NCBI RefSeq assembly: GCF_000297395.2
Contig: NZ_HF570108.1
Coordinates: 6,839,737 to 6,903,736, forward strand
Reading direction: 5' to 3'
Length of the DNA: 64,000 nucleotides
Source of the DNA: Micromonospora lupini str. Lupac 08
GTDB lineage: Bacteria; Actinomycetota; Actinomycetes; Mycobacteriales; Micromonosporaceae
Shown here: positions 35,377 through 44,546 of the stretch, in pieces
Numbering within the stretch: position 1 is the first letter of the stretch
Layout of the letters: each line of letters starts with the position of its first letter
The notes under the pieces: generated by a model
Told to the model about the DNA's origin: nothing
Database searches by the model: none
The model's input: only the letters and a program-made list of their open reading frames with translations
Translations under genes and position numbers: made by a program

Positions 35377-36582
35377 ATGACCCAGGCGATCGACCGACCC
35401 CAGTCGACCGAGGACGTCGACGTCGACCGGCTCGTCGGCGCTGTCGACCACGACATCAGCCACGACCCGTTCCCCGTCCGTGGGCTCGACCACGTGCACT
35501 TCCTGGTCGGCAACGCCAAGCAGGCCGCGCACTACTACTCCACCGCCTTCGGCATGACCTGTGTGGCGTACCGGGGCCCGGAGCAGGGCTACCGGGACCA
35601 CGCCCAGTACGTGCTGACCAGCGGCTCGGCCCGGTTCGTGCTGACCGGCGCGGTCCGCCCGGACGCCGACGGCGCCGAGCACGTGGCGAAGCACAGCGAC
35701 GGGATCAGCGACATCGCGCTCGAGGTGCCGGACGTCGACGCCGCGTACGCCCACGCCGTCGCCCAGGGCGCCACCGGCGTCGTCGAGCCCCACGAGGTGA
35801 GCGACGAGAACGGCACCGTCCGGATGGCCGCCATCGCCGCGTACGGCGACACCCGGCACACCCTGGTCGACCGCTCCCGCTACCGCGGCCCGTTCCTGCC
35901 CGGCTTCGTGGCCCGCGGCCCGATCGTCGACCGGCAGCCGATGATCGACGCCGGCATCCAGCCGAAGCGCTTCTTCCAGGCCGTCGACCACGTCGTCGGC
36001 AACGTGGAGCTGGGCCGGATGGACGAGTGGGTCGAGTTCTACAAGCGGGTGATGGGCTTCTCCAACATGGCGGAGTTCGTCGGCGACGACATCGCCACCG
36101 ACTACTCGGCGCTGATGAGCAAGGTCGTCGCGAACGGCACCCGGAAGGTGAAGTTCCCGCTCAACGAGCCGGCGATCGCCCGCAAGAAGTCGCAGATCGA
36201 CGAGTACCTGGAGTTCTACCAGGGCCCCGGCGCCCAGCACATCGCCGTCGCCACCAACGACATCGTGGCAAGTGTCGACGCGATGCGCGCCGCCGGCGTG
36301 GAGTTCCTGGACACCCCCGACTCGTACTACGAGGACCCGGAGCTGCGCGCCCGGATCGGCAACGTGCGGGTGCCGATCGAGCAGCTCAAGGCGCGCAAGA
36401 TCCTCGTCGACCGGGACGAGGACGGCTACCTGCTGCAGATCTTCACCAAGCCGGTCCAGGACCGCCCGACCGTCTTCTTCGAGCTGATCGAGCGGCACGG
36501 CTCGCTGGGCTTCGGCAAGGGCAACTTCAAGGCCCTCTTCCAGGCCATCGAGCGGGAGCAGGAAGCCCGCGGCAACCTGTAA
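35377..36582 (+). CDS. hppD: 4-Hydroxyphenylpyruvate dioxygenase, 401 aa
   Basis: Two VOC-type half-barrels. The active half carries the ferrous-iron ligands: His in QAVDHVVGNV (about 203), His in GAQHIAVAT (about 287) and Glu in FFELIERHG (about 368). The C-terminal gate helix GFGKGNFKALFQAIEREQE is intact. Converts 4-hydroxyphenylpyruvate plus O2 to homogentisate and CO2. ATG with GAGGGAG upstream. First gene of a plus-strand operon with two RDD membrane proteins and an aminotransferase, and divergent from the Lrp-type regulator. Length matches the family. Confidence 0.97.
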   Translation: MTQAIDRPQSTEDVDVDRLVGAVDHDISHDPFPVRGLDHVHFLVGNAKQAAHYYSTAFGMTCVAYRGPEQGYRDHAQYVLTSGSARFVLTGAVRPDADGAEHVAKHSDGISDIALEVPDVDAAYAHAVAQGATGVVEPHEVSDENGTVRMAAIAAYGDTRHTLVDRSRYRGPFLPGFVARGPIVDRQPMIDAGIQPKRFFQAVDHVVGNVELGRMDEWVEFYKRVMGFSNMAEFVGDDIATDYSALMSKVVANGTRKVKFPLNEPAIARKKSQIDEYLEFYQGPGAQHIAVATNDIVASVDAMRAAGVEFLDTPDSYYEDPELRARIGNVRVPIEQLKARKILVDRDEDGYLLQIFTKPVQDRPTVFFELIERHGSLGFGKGNFKALFQAIEREQEARGNL

Positions 36583-36593
36583 CACTGTCGAGC

Positions 36594-37340
36594 GTGACGC
36601 AGCCTCCGTCGTACCCGACGCCGCCGGTCGGTGGGCCTCCGCCCGCCGCCGGCGGCCTCGCGCCGCCGCCCGGCCCACACCCCCAGGGGTACGCCGTGCC
36701 GCCGCACCACGTCCCACCCGGGTACGCCGTGCCGCCGCAGTACGGCCCACCCGGGTACGCGGCGCCGCCGTGGTATCCCGGCCCGCCCCAGCCGATGGCC
36801 CCGCCGCCGACGGTGAGCCCGGGTGGCCAGCCGCTCGCCAGCTTCGCCGACCGGCTGCTGGCCTGGCTCATCGACACGGCACTGGCAACCGCCGTCTCGC
36901 TGGTGCTGTTCATGCCGGTCTTCCTGGTCCTGTGGTGGCGGATGTTCAGCGAGATGACCCGGACCAACCCGGACGGGACCTTCGTGGAACCCGACCCGGC
37001 CACCTTCTTCACGACCTTCTTCCTGCCGATGCTGCTGGCCGAGGCCGGGCTGCTTGTCGTGCTGCTCGGGCTCTACTGGCTCTACCACGTGGAGTACCTC
37101 AAGCGTGACGGCCAGACGCTCGGCAAGAGGATCATGAAGCTCCGCGTGGTGCCCCTCGACCCGACCCGCACGCTCGACCGGCGGATGGCCGGCCGGCGGT
37201 GGCTGGTGCAGTACCTGGCGTCCTCGGTCGTTCCGGGCCTGAGTTACGCCGACGGGCTGTGGCAGCTCTGGGACAAGCCCTGGCAGCAGTGCCTCCACGA
37301 CAAGGTCGCCGAAACGATCGTCGTTAAGGTGGCTTCGTGA
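36594..37340 (+). CDS. RDD-family membrane protein with Pro-rich N-terminus, 248 aa
   Basis: The first 80 residues are Pro/Gly/Tyr-rich, with about four copies of a HVPPGYAVPPQYGPPGY-type repeat. The RDD domain follows: FADRLLAWLIDTALATAVSL, a second helix pair, and DGQTLGKRIMKLRVVPLD, ending LHDKVAETIVVKV. The GTG start is 11 bp past hppD, so the genes are almost certainly co-transcribed. RDD proteins are integral membrane proteins; some act as Na+/H+ exchangers, most are uncharacterised. A second RDD gene follows. Confidence 0.85.
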   Translation: MTQPPSYPTPPVGGPPPAAGGLAPPPGPHPQGYAVPPHHVPPGYAVPPQYGPPGYAAPPWYPGPPQPMAPPPTVSPGGQPLASFADRLLAWLIDTALATAVSLVLFMPVFLVLWWRMFSEMTRTNPDGTFVEPDPATFFTTFFLPMLLAEAGLLVVLLGLYWLYHVEYLKRDGQTLGKRIMKLRVVPLDPTRTLDRRMAGRRWLVQYLASSVVPGLSYADGLWQLWDKPWQQCLHDKVAETIVVKVAS

Positions 37341-37377
37341 GCGAGCGAACCAGCAGGCACGGAAGCGGAGCGCCGGC

Positions 37378-38403
37378 GTGAGTGTGCAACCTGGCTGGTA
37401 CGTCGACCCCGCCGACACCGAGACCCGGCGGTACTGGGACGGCGAGGGCTGGCTCGGCGCGCCCATTCCCGTCGACGCCACCCCGCCGGACGGGCCGCCG
37501 CCGGCCGAGCCGCCGCCCGCACCTGTCACCCCGGCCGCGCCCGCCGTCGCCCACCAGGTGGGCACCGCGCCGGGCCGGCCCCCGCACTCCGGCCCGACCC
37601 CGCATACCAGTCCGCACCCGGGCCCGGGTTGGGGCCCGCAGGCCGGCCCGCCCGGCTGGCCACCACCGGGCACGCAGGGCACCCCACCGGGTACCCCGCC
37701 CGGCTGGACGCCGCAGGCCGGTCCCCCCGGCTGGCCGCCGCAGGGCGTGCCGCCCGGCTGGGCACCGCCCGGCGGTCCTCCCGGCTGGCTCGGCCGACCG
37801 CCCGAGCCTCGGCCGCACGGGCTCAGGTTGGCCGGTTACGGCCGCCGGCTCGTCGCCCGGCTGATCGACTTCGGTGTCGTGTTCGCGCTTAACGTGCTTG
37901 TCAACGGCTGGTTCGTCTGGCGGTGGCTGGACGAGCTGATGCCGTACTGGCGGGAGGCGTTCCGGCGCGGCATGGAGGGCAACACCTCCACCGAGGGGAT
38001 GCCGCCGATCAGCGAGCAGACCGGGCTTCTCCAGGTGGTGATCGTGGTGATCGCCACCGCGCTGTGGCTGGCGTACGAGGTGCCCGCCATGGCCGCCAGC
38101 GGGCAGACCATCGGCAAGCGGGTGATGCGGATCCGCGCGGTCCCGATCGCCGCCGACCAGCCGTTGGGCTTCGGGCGGGCGCTGAGCCGGTGGACGACGC
38201 TGGGCCTGCCCACCCTGCTCTGGTACTGCGCCGGGCTCGGCCTGCTGCTGCAACTTGTCGACTCCCTGTCCCCCCTCTTCGACCACCCGCTGCGTCGGGC
38301 GCTGCACGACAAGCGCGCGCAGACGGTGGTCGTCGAGGTCCCCGCCCAGACCACTCCCCCCGCCCCGGACGACCACCCCCAGCCCTCGGGAGACACCCCA
38401 TGA
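37378..38403 (+). CDS. RDD-family membrane protein with N-terminal DUF2510 domain, 341 aa
   Basis: Residues 1-30 (QPGWYVDPADTETRRYWDGE) are a DUF2510 motif. A Pro/Gly-rich repeat region (PGWPPQGVPPGWAPPGGPPG type) follows to about 145, then the RDD domain (YGRRLVARLIDFGVVFALNV, SGQTIGKRVMRIRAVPI, ALHDKRAQTVVVEV). Paralogue of the gene just upstream. The stop overlaps the aminotransferase ATG (ATGA). The short spacer before it contains a GAGCGAGCGAACCAGCAGGC sequence of repeat-like character. Transport role unproven. Confidence 0.85.
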   Translation: MSVQPGWYVDPADTETRRYWDGEGWLGAPIPVDATPPDGPPPAEPPPAPVTPAAPAVAHQVGTAPGRPPHSGPTPHTSPHPGPGWGPQAGPPGWPPPGTQGTPPGTPPGWTPQAGPPGWPPQGVPPGWAPPGGPPGWLGRPPEPRPHGLRLAGYGRRLVARLIDFGVVFALNVLVNGWFVWRWLDELMPYWREAFRRGMEGNTSTEGMPPISEQTGLLQVVIVVIATALWLAYEVPAMAASGQTIGKRVMRIRAVPIAADQPLGFGRALSRWTTLGLPTLLWYCAGLGLLLQLVDSLSPLFDHPLRRALHDKRAQTVVVEVPAQTTPPAPDDHPQPSGDTP

Positions 38404-39503
38404 CCGACTCCGGACGTCACCAGCCGGCGCTGCGACTGACCCGCGCCGACCTGGACGCGCTGCCCAACTACGTGCCGGGGCGCAGCCCCGCCGACCTGGC
38501 GCGCGAACTGGGTCTGCCGGAGGCCATCAAGCTGGCCAGCAACGAGGTGCCGTACGGGCCGCTGCCGGGTGTCGTCGAGGCGGTCACCGAGGCGGTCACC
38601 ACCTCGCACCGCTACCCGGACATGGGCGTGGTCGCGCTGCGCGACGCGTTGGCGCAGCGCTACGGCGTGGACGCGGACCGGATCGCCACCGGCTGCGGGT
38701 CGGTGGCGCTCGCCGAGCACCTCGTCCGGGCCACCTGCCTGCCCGGCGACGAGGTGCTCTACTCGTGGCGGTCGTTCGAGGCGTACCCGATCATCGCGGC
38801 GACAAGCGGCGCGACGAGCGTGCGGGTGCCCAACGACGCCGGGCACGGGCACGACCTGGCGGCCATGGCGGCGGCGGTGACCGACCGGACGCGGATGATC
38901 CTGGTCTGCAACCCGAACAACCCCACCGGCACAGCCGTACGCCGGGTCGAGCTGGACCGGTTCCTCGACGCGGTGCCGGACGACGTGCTTGTGGTCATCG
39001 ACGAGGCGTACCGGGAGTTCGTCACCGACGCCGAGGTGCCCGACGGTCTCGACTACCTGAACCGGCCGAACGTGGCGGTGCTGCGCACCCTGTCCAAGGC
39101 GTGGGGCCTCGCCGGGCTGCGGATCGGCTGGCTGGTCGCCCAGCCGGTGGTGGCGGCGGCGATCCGCAAGGTGGTGACGCCGTTCTCCACGAGTACGGCG
39201 GCCCAGGCCGGGGCGCTCGCCGCGCTGACGCAGGCCGGCGAGATGGAGCGCCGCTGCGCGCTTGTCGTCGCCGAGCGGGACCGGGTCACCGAGGCGCTGC
39301 GCAAGTTCGTGCCCGACGTGCCGACCAGCCAGGCCAACTTCGTCTGGCTGCCGCTTGGCGACCGGGCCGTGGCGTTCGGCAAGGCGTGCGAGGCGCGCGG
39401 GGTGATCGTCCGGCCGTTCGCCGGGGACGGCGTGCGGGTCACCATCGGCACTCCGACCGAGAACGACGCGTTCCTGACCGCTGCGGAGGCGGCGCTGACC
39501 TGA
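38400..39503 (+). CDS. PLP-dependent aminotransferase, HisC/aromatic type, 367 aa
   Basis: Fold type I aminotransferase with LASNEVPYGPLPG, NPNNPTGTAV, VVIDEAYREFV, the PLP-binding Lys in TLSKAWGLAGLRIGW, and FVWLPLG near the end. Sequence features fit the histidinol-phosphate/aromatic aminotransferase group. In this operon the likely reaction is tyrosine or phenylalanine to the 2-oxo acid that feeds HppD; HisC activity is the alternative. ATG overlaps the RDD stop. A terminator follows. Confidence 0.88.
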   Translation: MTDSGRHQPALRLTRADLDALPNYVPGRSPADLARELGLPEAIKLASNEVPYGPLPGVVEAVTEAVTTSHRYPDMGVVALRDALAQRYGVDADRIATGCGSVALAEHLVRATCLPGDEVLYSWRSFEAYPIIAATSGATSVRVPNDAGHGHDLAAMAAAVTDRTRMILVCNPNNPTGTAVRRVELDRFLDAVPDDVLVVIDEAYREFVTDAEVPDGLDYLNRPNVAVLRTLSKAWGLAGLRIGWLVAQPVVAAAIRKVVTPFSTSTAAQAGALAALTQAGEMERRCALVVAERDRVTEALRKFVPDVPTSQANFVWLPLGDRAVAFGKACEARGVIVRPFAGDGVRVTIGTPTENDAFLTAAEAALT

Positions 39504-39525
39504 GCGGCACGGCCGATCAATGTTC

Positions 39526-39563
39526 CGGGCCGCCTCCGTCCACCATGCGACGGAGGCGGCCCG
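39526..39563. terminator. Bidirectional terminator, 15-bp stem
   Basis: CGGGCCGCCTCCGTC (39526-39540) pairs perfectly with GACGGAGGCGGCCCG (39549-39563), between the convergent aminotransferase and WxL-interacting-type genes. Confidence 0.85.
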
Positions 39564-39569
39564 TTGACG

Positions 39570-40646
39570 TCAGGCGGGCACGGGGTGCCTCGTCCGCCTG
39601 CGGTAGGCGTACGCGACGAGCAGCACCAGCACCAGTCCCGAGGCGACCAGACCGCCGGTGAGGACCTGGCCGGACCGGTCGGACCGGTCGGACGTGTCGC
39701 TGACGGCGGCCGGGGCAGCGCCGAAGGTGAGCGTTCCACTGGTGTCACGCTTGGTCCAGCCGCTGGCCAGATCGAGCTTCCCGGTCCAGGGGCCGTCCGG
39801 AAGGCGAGGGTCCAGGACGACCCGGACCGTGGTGGTGCCGCCCAGGGCGAGGGTCTGCGCCTCGGCACGAATCGGGCCTGCCGTCAGCCCACCAGGGCCG
39901 TCGCGCAACCGCAACTCGCCGGCAAGGTCCAGCGCCCGCTTGCCGGTGTTCCGCACGTCGGCGGTGACGACCGGGGTGCCGTCCGGCATCCTCGATCCGG
40001 TCAGCCGACCGATCTCGAAGCCGGAGACCGGTTCGCCACCGGGGCCGACCGACAGGTAGACCCGGATGCCCACCCGGCCGACGTTGCGGACGGTCTGCCC
40101 GCCGTCTCCGGACACCTCGGCCCAGATGACCGCGTACCGCTCGCGCTGCTCCGCCTTCGCGGGCACCGCGATGGTCACCAGCAGTTCGGTTTCCTGGTCG
40201 GCGTCGAGCTGGAGTTTCCCGTCGTCGACGTGGATCCAACTGCTCAGCTCGTTCTCCGTCCGGTCCGCAGCGAAGGAGAAGCCTTCCGTCGTGACGTCGG
40301 CGGCAGCCGCGTAGACGGCTATCGCGCGGCGTACCTCGGAGGTGTTCTGCACGACGATCCGCCGTTTGATCGTCGTACCGGGATGCACATGGTCGACGAT
40401 GTACCTGCGCGCGCGGCTGTCGGCGCGGCGTTCGACCGGGGCATCCAGGAGACGGATGCCGACCGACGAGGCCGGCCCGACGGCGGTGGGATCGGGCGAG
40501 GGACGTTCCGCCCGGTCCGGGCTGCGCTCTCCGTCCGGCGCCTCCTGACCGGCCTCCGGCAGGTCGGGCGCGTGGACGCCGACCGGCGCGGCCGACGCGT
40601 ACGGTGTGGCCAGCACGGTCGCCCCGACCGTGACCAGGGCGGTCAC
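39570..40646 (-). CDS. WxL-interacting-protein-like (DUF916-type) membrane-anchored surface protein, 358 aa
   Basis: Secretion signal, then a beta-rich region with YIVDHVHPGTTIKRRIVVQN (about 85-105), the WIHVDDGKLQLDADQETELL segment, YAVIWAEVSGDGG and VVTADVRNTGKRALDLAGEL. It ends with a membrane helix (about 325-347) and a basic tail (YRRRTRH). The plan matches the DUF916/WxLIP peptidoglycan-binding family: extracellular beta domains plus a C-terminal anchor. It is the last gene of a four-gene minus-strand set. The GTG start at 40646 gives a signal peptide with few positive charges, so the true start may differ slightly. Confidence 0.75.
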   Translation of the reverse strand: MTALVTVGATVLATPYASAAPVGVHAPDLPEAGQEAPDGERSPDRAERPSPDPTAVGPASSVGIRLLDAPVERRADSRARRYIVDHVHPGTTIKRRIVVQNTSEVRRAIAVYAAAADVTTEGFSFAADRTENELSSWIHVDDGKLQLDADQETELLVTIAVPAKAEQRERYAVIWAEVSGDGGQTVRNVGRVGIRVYLSVGPGGEPVSGFEIGRLTGSRMPDGTPVVTADVRNTGKRALDLAGELRLRDGPGGLTAGPIRAEAQTLALGGTTTVRVVLDPRLPDGPWTGKLDLASGWTKRDTSGTLTFGAAPAAVSDTSDRSDRSGQVLTGGLVASGLVLVLLVAYAYRRRTRHPVPA

Positions 40647-40671
40647 GGTCAGGGCGAGGGCGCGAGCCCGC

Positions 40672-41214
40672 TCATGCCACCGAATGGGTTACCACCGCCG
40701 TGTAGGTGCCGGTGACGGCGGCAGGCGGGATCTGGACGTTGATCGTCGGGTTCCACGTCGCCGTGTTGTTGCCGCTGCCGCTCGTCTTGCTGAAGGCCAC
40801 GCGGGGAATGCTCAACGCCACCGCCTGGGCGGCGGTGAGCTGGCCGGGCACGAAGGTGCCGGTGCCGGTGGTGGCGGTCGCCGGGCCGGACCAGTATTCC
40901 ACCAGGCCGGGAATGATGGTCTCTGCCGCTCCCCCACCACCTGTCGTGAAGCCGGTGCTGGTGACGGTGGCCGTCCAGGTGGCGGCCAGCGCCGCCCGCG
41001 CGTCGTTGACGGTCACCGGGCCGATCTGGCCGGTCAGGGTGCCGCCGACGAAACCCGCGCCCAGGTTGATCGCCGGCGGAGCGGTGATGTCCAGGTTCGC
41101 GGTGCCGATGGTGAACGTGACGATGGTGTCGTCGGTGGGCGCGGCCGCGGCCGGCGCGGCGAGGGCGAGCACTGTGGCTGCCGACGCGGTCAGGGTAAGA
41201 AGTGTCTTCCGCAT
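40672..41214 (-). CDS. Secreted WxL-like surface protein, 180 aa
   Basis: Signal peptide KTLLTLTASAATVLALAAPA with an AxA site, then a single beta-rich domain. Conserved landmarks shared with its neighbour: ITAPPAINLGAGF, TWTATVTSTGFTTG, EYWSGP, VPGQLTAAQAV, RVAFSKT and ATWNPTINVQIPPA ... GTYTAVVTHSV. The WTATV and TWNP motifs with a terminal Y-x-A-V-x-H-S strand resemble WxL domains, which bind peptidoglycan non-covalently in Firmicutes. Its own promoter overlaps the start. No transmembrane segment. Confidence 0.72.
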   Translation of the reverse strand: MRKTLLTLTASAATVLALAAPAAAAPTDDTIVTFTIGTANLDITAPPAINLGAGFVGGTLTGQIGPVTVNDARAALAATWTATVTSTGFTTGGGGAAETIIPGLVEYWSGPATATTGTGTFVPGQLTAAQAVALSIPRVAFSKTSGSGNNTATWNPTINVQIPPAAVTGTYTAVVTHSVA

Positions 41215-41223
41215 GAGACAGAC

Positions 41224-41248
41224 CGTAATCGGTCATAAAGCACGTCAA
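41224..41248 (-). promoter_or_regulatory. Promoter and palindrome upstream of the 180-aa WxL-like gene
   Basis: Read on the minus strand: TTGACG (41243-41248), then TACGGT (41224-41229), seven bases before an A that starts the ATG at 41214, so the transcript may be leaderless. GACCGATTACGGTC (41221-41234) is an exact short palindrome overlapping the -10 region and could be an operator. Confidence 0.5.
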
Positions 41249-41272
41249 GCCGCTTTCCGGACAAAGCACCTG

Positions 41273-41989
41273 TTAGGCGACGGAGTGCAGGACGGTAGCC
41301 GTGTAGGTGCCATTGACGAGGCCCGCCGGCAGGTTGATCCGCAGGGTCGGATTCCAACTGACCGTGTTGTTGCCGTTGCCGGCGGTCTTGCGGAACGCGA
41401 CCCGACTCACGTCGAGCGGGACCGCCTGGGCGGCGGTGAGCTGACCGGGGACGAGAGTTCCCCCGCCGGTGGCCTTGACGATCGGCCCCGACCAGTACGA
41501 CACGAGCGAGTTGGCCACCGTCCGGTTGACCCCGCCCGCTCCCGTCACGAAGGCGGTCGAGGTGACGGTGGCCACCCACGTGGTCGATTGGTTGCCGCGG
41601 AAGTCGGCCACCTCGACGGCCCCCAGTGCACCCGTCAGCAGGCCGCCCGGGAAACCCGCGCCCAGGTTGACGGCCGGGGGCGCGGTGATGTCCAACCCCA
41701 CCGCCAGCGGAGCCGGCAGCTCCTCCACCGCGCCCGGCGAGCCGCTCGTGAGCGGTGTCGGAGCCACGCCGGAAGACCGGCCGAGATCCGCCGACGGGGA
41801 CGAGAACGCCGTGCTGCCGCTCGGTGAGGGCGAAATCGGCCGGGCGGTCACTGGGGGCGTGCTGCTCGGCGTCGCCGCGGGGGAGGCGGCGGGCGACGGT
41901 GACACGACTGGCGTTGCCGGGGCCGGGCTCGGCGTGAGCCCGACACTGACGCCGAGCAGGGACGTCAGGAAGGCGGCTAGCATGGGCAT
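41273..41989 (-). CDS. Secreted WxL-like surface protein with Pro/Ser-rich stalk, 238 aa
   Basis: A short hydrophobic start (MLAAFLTSLLGVSVGL) acts as signal or anchor. A Pro/Ser/Thr/Ala stalk (about 20-90) leads to a WxL-like domain clearly paralogous to the 180-aa neighbour: ITAPPAVNLGAGF, TWVATVTSTAFVTG, SYWSGP, VPGQLTAAQAV, RVAFRKT, GNGNNTVSWNPTLRI, GTYTATVLHSV. Tandem duplication is the simplest origin. Located between the other WxL-like gene and the LPXTG gene, with its own promoter. Confidence 0.7.
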   Translation of the reverse strand: MPMLAAFLTSLLGVSVGLTPSPAPATPVVSPSPAASPAATPSSTPPVTARPISPSPSGSTAFSSPSADLGRSSGVAPTPLTSGSPGAVEELPAPLAVGLDITAPPAVNLGAGFPGGLLTGALGAVEVADFRGNQSTTWVATVTSTAFVTGAGGVNRTVANSLVSYWSGPIVKATGGGTLVPGQLTAAQAVPLDVSRVAFRKTAGNGNNTVSWNPTLRINLPAGLVNGTYTATVLHSVA

Positions 41990-41995
41990 CTTACG

Positions 41996-42025
41996 ACTAT
42001 AAGTTCTAGTTGTCCGTATTGTCGG
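41996..42025 (-). promoter_or_regulatory. Promoter of the 238-aa WxL-like gene
   Basis: On the minus strand -35 CCGACA (42020-42025), an 18-bp spacer and -10 TATAGT (41996-42001) lie six bases before the ATG at 41989, again suggesting a leaderless transcript. No ribosome binding site is present. Confidence 0.6.
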
Positions 42026-42072
42026 GCCTCGGGTAACTCACCGCAGCAGTCCGCGAGCCCCTCTGCGAGTCG

Positions 42073-42483
<411 letters not shown>

Positions 42484-42582
42484 GACGACCCCTCTCTCCG
42501 GAGAACCTCAATCCCGAGAAAAGTACCTTTTTCGGTCATCCAGGGCGGGTGTTTGATCCCCTCGGAGAGCAACCTGACCCGA

Positions 42583-43839
42583 TCAGGTGGCGGCCAGGAT
42601 CACCGCCTCGGAGGTCAGGTAGTAGCGCTGGTCGTCGCCGCTCGGGTCGACCGGCTCGCGCAGCCGTTCCACAGCGACGTAGCCGTCCTCGGCGGCTACC
42701 GCTCCGGGCGCCCAGCCCGTGCCGTCCGAACCGACGTTGAGCGTGTAGCGGGAGAGCAGCGCACCGGTCACCGGGTCGAGCGTCACCAGCTCGTTGGCCT
42801 CGGTCAGCAGATGCACCCGGCCGGGCTGCACCGCGAGCACCCGCGTCGGTCCCAGGCCGGGGAAACGCCACAGCTCGGCGCCCGTTCGCGCCGAACGGCC
42901 CACCGCCACCCCGTCGACGACGGCGACGGCCTGGTCACCGGCCAGGGTGGCCCCGGCCGGGTCCAGCGTCGGGGCGGCAAGCGGCGCACCACTGCCCAGC
43001 AGCCAGCCGCGACCACCGGCGTCCCCCGGGCCGGCCGTCCGCAGGGCCAAGCAACCCGACCGGTCGGTACGACAACCGAGCGGGGTGACCACCAGCCGAT
43101 CCGCGCCGCCCGGCGGTCGCCACCGCTCACCCACCACGCCCGTCGCGGCGTCCCGGAACTCGATCGTGGCCGGCCCGGCGCAGGTGTCCAGGCCGATCAC
43201 CTGCCCGGTCGCCGTGGTGCCGAGGTCGCTGCGGCAGCCGCCGGGCAGGTCGACCCGCCACAGCTCCCGGCCACCGGCCACGTCCACCCCGCGGGCCTGC
43301 GTCTCCCCGGTGACCGTCAGCACCGTCCGGCCGTCCGCGAGGTCGGCGAGGAGGAGCCCGCGCGGGTCCCAGACCGTGGCGGCCCCGGTCCGCCGGACCA
43401 CCGCCGTGCTCCGGGCCGGCACCGGGCCGTCGCCCCGCCACCGCACCCGCCCGGTGGACGCGTCGAGCGCGACGAGCCGGCCGTCGGACCAGCGACTGAT
43501 CACGGTGCTGCCGCTCGCCACCACCCCGGTCAACTCCGCCGGCCAACGCCGGTACGACCAGTAGGGCGTGGTCCGGTGTCGCCCGTCGACCGGCCGGTCG
43601 GCGTAGACCTGGCGGTGGGCGGCGTACACCCGCAGCCTTCCGTCCACGATCAACGGGGCGACCGGCAGTCGACCGACCACACCGGCGGCGGGTCGGGGCG
43701 CGGCCGGCTGATCACCGCGCGCCGGCGTGCTCACCTCGGCCGGCGCGAGCACCCGGTGGACGATGACCGCGACGGCCGCCACGGCGAGCAGCACCGCCAC
43801 CGCCAGCACCAGTCGTCCTCGGCCCCTCGGGAACCCCAT
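42583..43839 (-). CDS. Membrane-anchored PQQ-like beta-propeller protein, 418 aa
   Basis: One N-terminal membrane helix (LVLAVAVLLAVAAVAVIV), then propeller blades with VALDASTGRVRWRGD, RGVDVAGGRELWRVDL, GRSARTGAELWRF and VTLDPVTGALLSRY. Similar plan to the protein at 33.2-34.7 kb but only weakly similar in detail. It lies between the surface-protein cluster and a SRPBCC gene. Likely extracytoplasmic; ligand unknown. Confidence 0.8.
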   Translation of the reverse strand: MGFPRGRGRLVLAVAVLLAVAAVAVIVHRVLAPAEVSTPARGDQPAAPRPAAGVVGRLPVAPLIVDGRLRVYAAHRQVYADRPVDGRHRTTPYWSYRRWPAELTGVVASGSTVISRWSDGRLVALDASTGRVRWRGDGPVPARSTAVVRRTGAATVWDPRGLLLADLADGRTVLTVTGETQARGVDVAGGRELWRVDLPGGCRSDLGTTATGQVIGLDTCAGPATIEFRDAATGVVGERWRPPGGADRLVVTPLGCRTDRSGCLALRTAGPGDAGGRGWLLGSGAPLAAPTLDPAGATLAGDQAVAVVDGVAVGRSARTGAELWRFPGLGPTRVLAVQPGRVHLLTEANELVTLDPVTGALLSRYTLNVGSDGTGWAPGAVAAEDGYVAVERLREPVDPSGDDQRYYLTSEAVILAAT

Positions 43840-43923
43840 GCCGCACCTCCGCCCGGCACCCTACCCAGCGCAACCGATCGGACCCCGGCCAGGTCGTACG
43901 GGCCGCGGTGCGGGGTGGGAGGG

Positions 43924-44406
43924 TCAGGCCGCCTCGACCGAGCCGAGGGTGCCGGCCGCGACGGCCAGGTCGGCGAGATCACGCCGGAGCGCCACCTCGA
44001 CCGCCCGGGCGGCAAGACCACCGAGCAGCAACGCCACCACCCGGCCGTACGGATCGGTGGGCACCGCCTCCTGTGTCACGGTGACAGCCGTGCGGGCGCG
44101 GCGGCGACGCCGGACCGACCGCAGGCTCCAGGTGATCCGGTAGTCCGCACCGGCGCCGGAGGAACACAGCACCAGCCGCTGCGGCGCGAGCGCCTCCACC
44201 ACCAGGAACTCCTCGGTGAGGGTGCCGCCGCCCGGCTGGGCGCGCTCCTCACGCCAGGCGGTGCCCGGCCCGAACGGGCCCGGGGTCAGCACCTCGACCG
44301 GGCCGGCCGCGGTCAGCCGGGTGGCCCGACCGGGCAGGTCGGTCAGCAGGCACCAGACGTCGACAGCGCGCGCCTCGATGAAACCGGTAACCGCCACCGT
44401 CGACAT
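43924..44406 (-). CDS. SRPBCC/START-like small-molecule-binding protein, 160 aa
   Basis: Helix-grip fold pattern: VTGFIEARAVDVWCLLTDLP at the start, GPVEVLTPGPFGPGTAWRE, EEFLVVEALAPQRLVLC, and a long C-terminal helix from DPYGRVVALLLGGLAARAVE. Residues RRRRRAR form a basic patch. Polyketide cyclase/dehydrase-like family; the role is probably to bind or transform a hydrophobic molecule. ATG at 44406. Confidence 0.78.
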   Translation of the reverse strand: MSTVAVTGFIEARAVDVWCLLTDLPGRATRLTAAGPVEVLTPGPFGPGTAWREERAQPGGGTLTEEFLVVEALAPQRLVLCSSGAGADYRITWSLRSVRRRRRARTAVTVTQEAVPTDPYGRVVALLLGGLAARAVEVALRRDLADLAVAAGTLGSVEAA

Positions 44407-44546
44407 GCCACCCTCCCGTGTCGTCGACGGTACGCGCGGTGAGGACCGGACGAGGCCCCCGGGCGGAATTTCCACCACCCGGAGGCCCCGCTGTCCGTTT
44501 CGGCGGTCGCCCGGCACCGATCGTCGACCGGCGCCCGGCGTACCGG

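Noticed and set aside
37341..37377. Repeat-like GAGCGAGCGAACCAGCAGGC spacer between the two RDD genes
   Set aside because: It resembles spacers I associate with Micromonospora genes, but only one copy is visible in this window.
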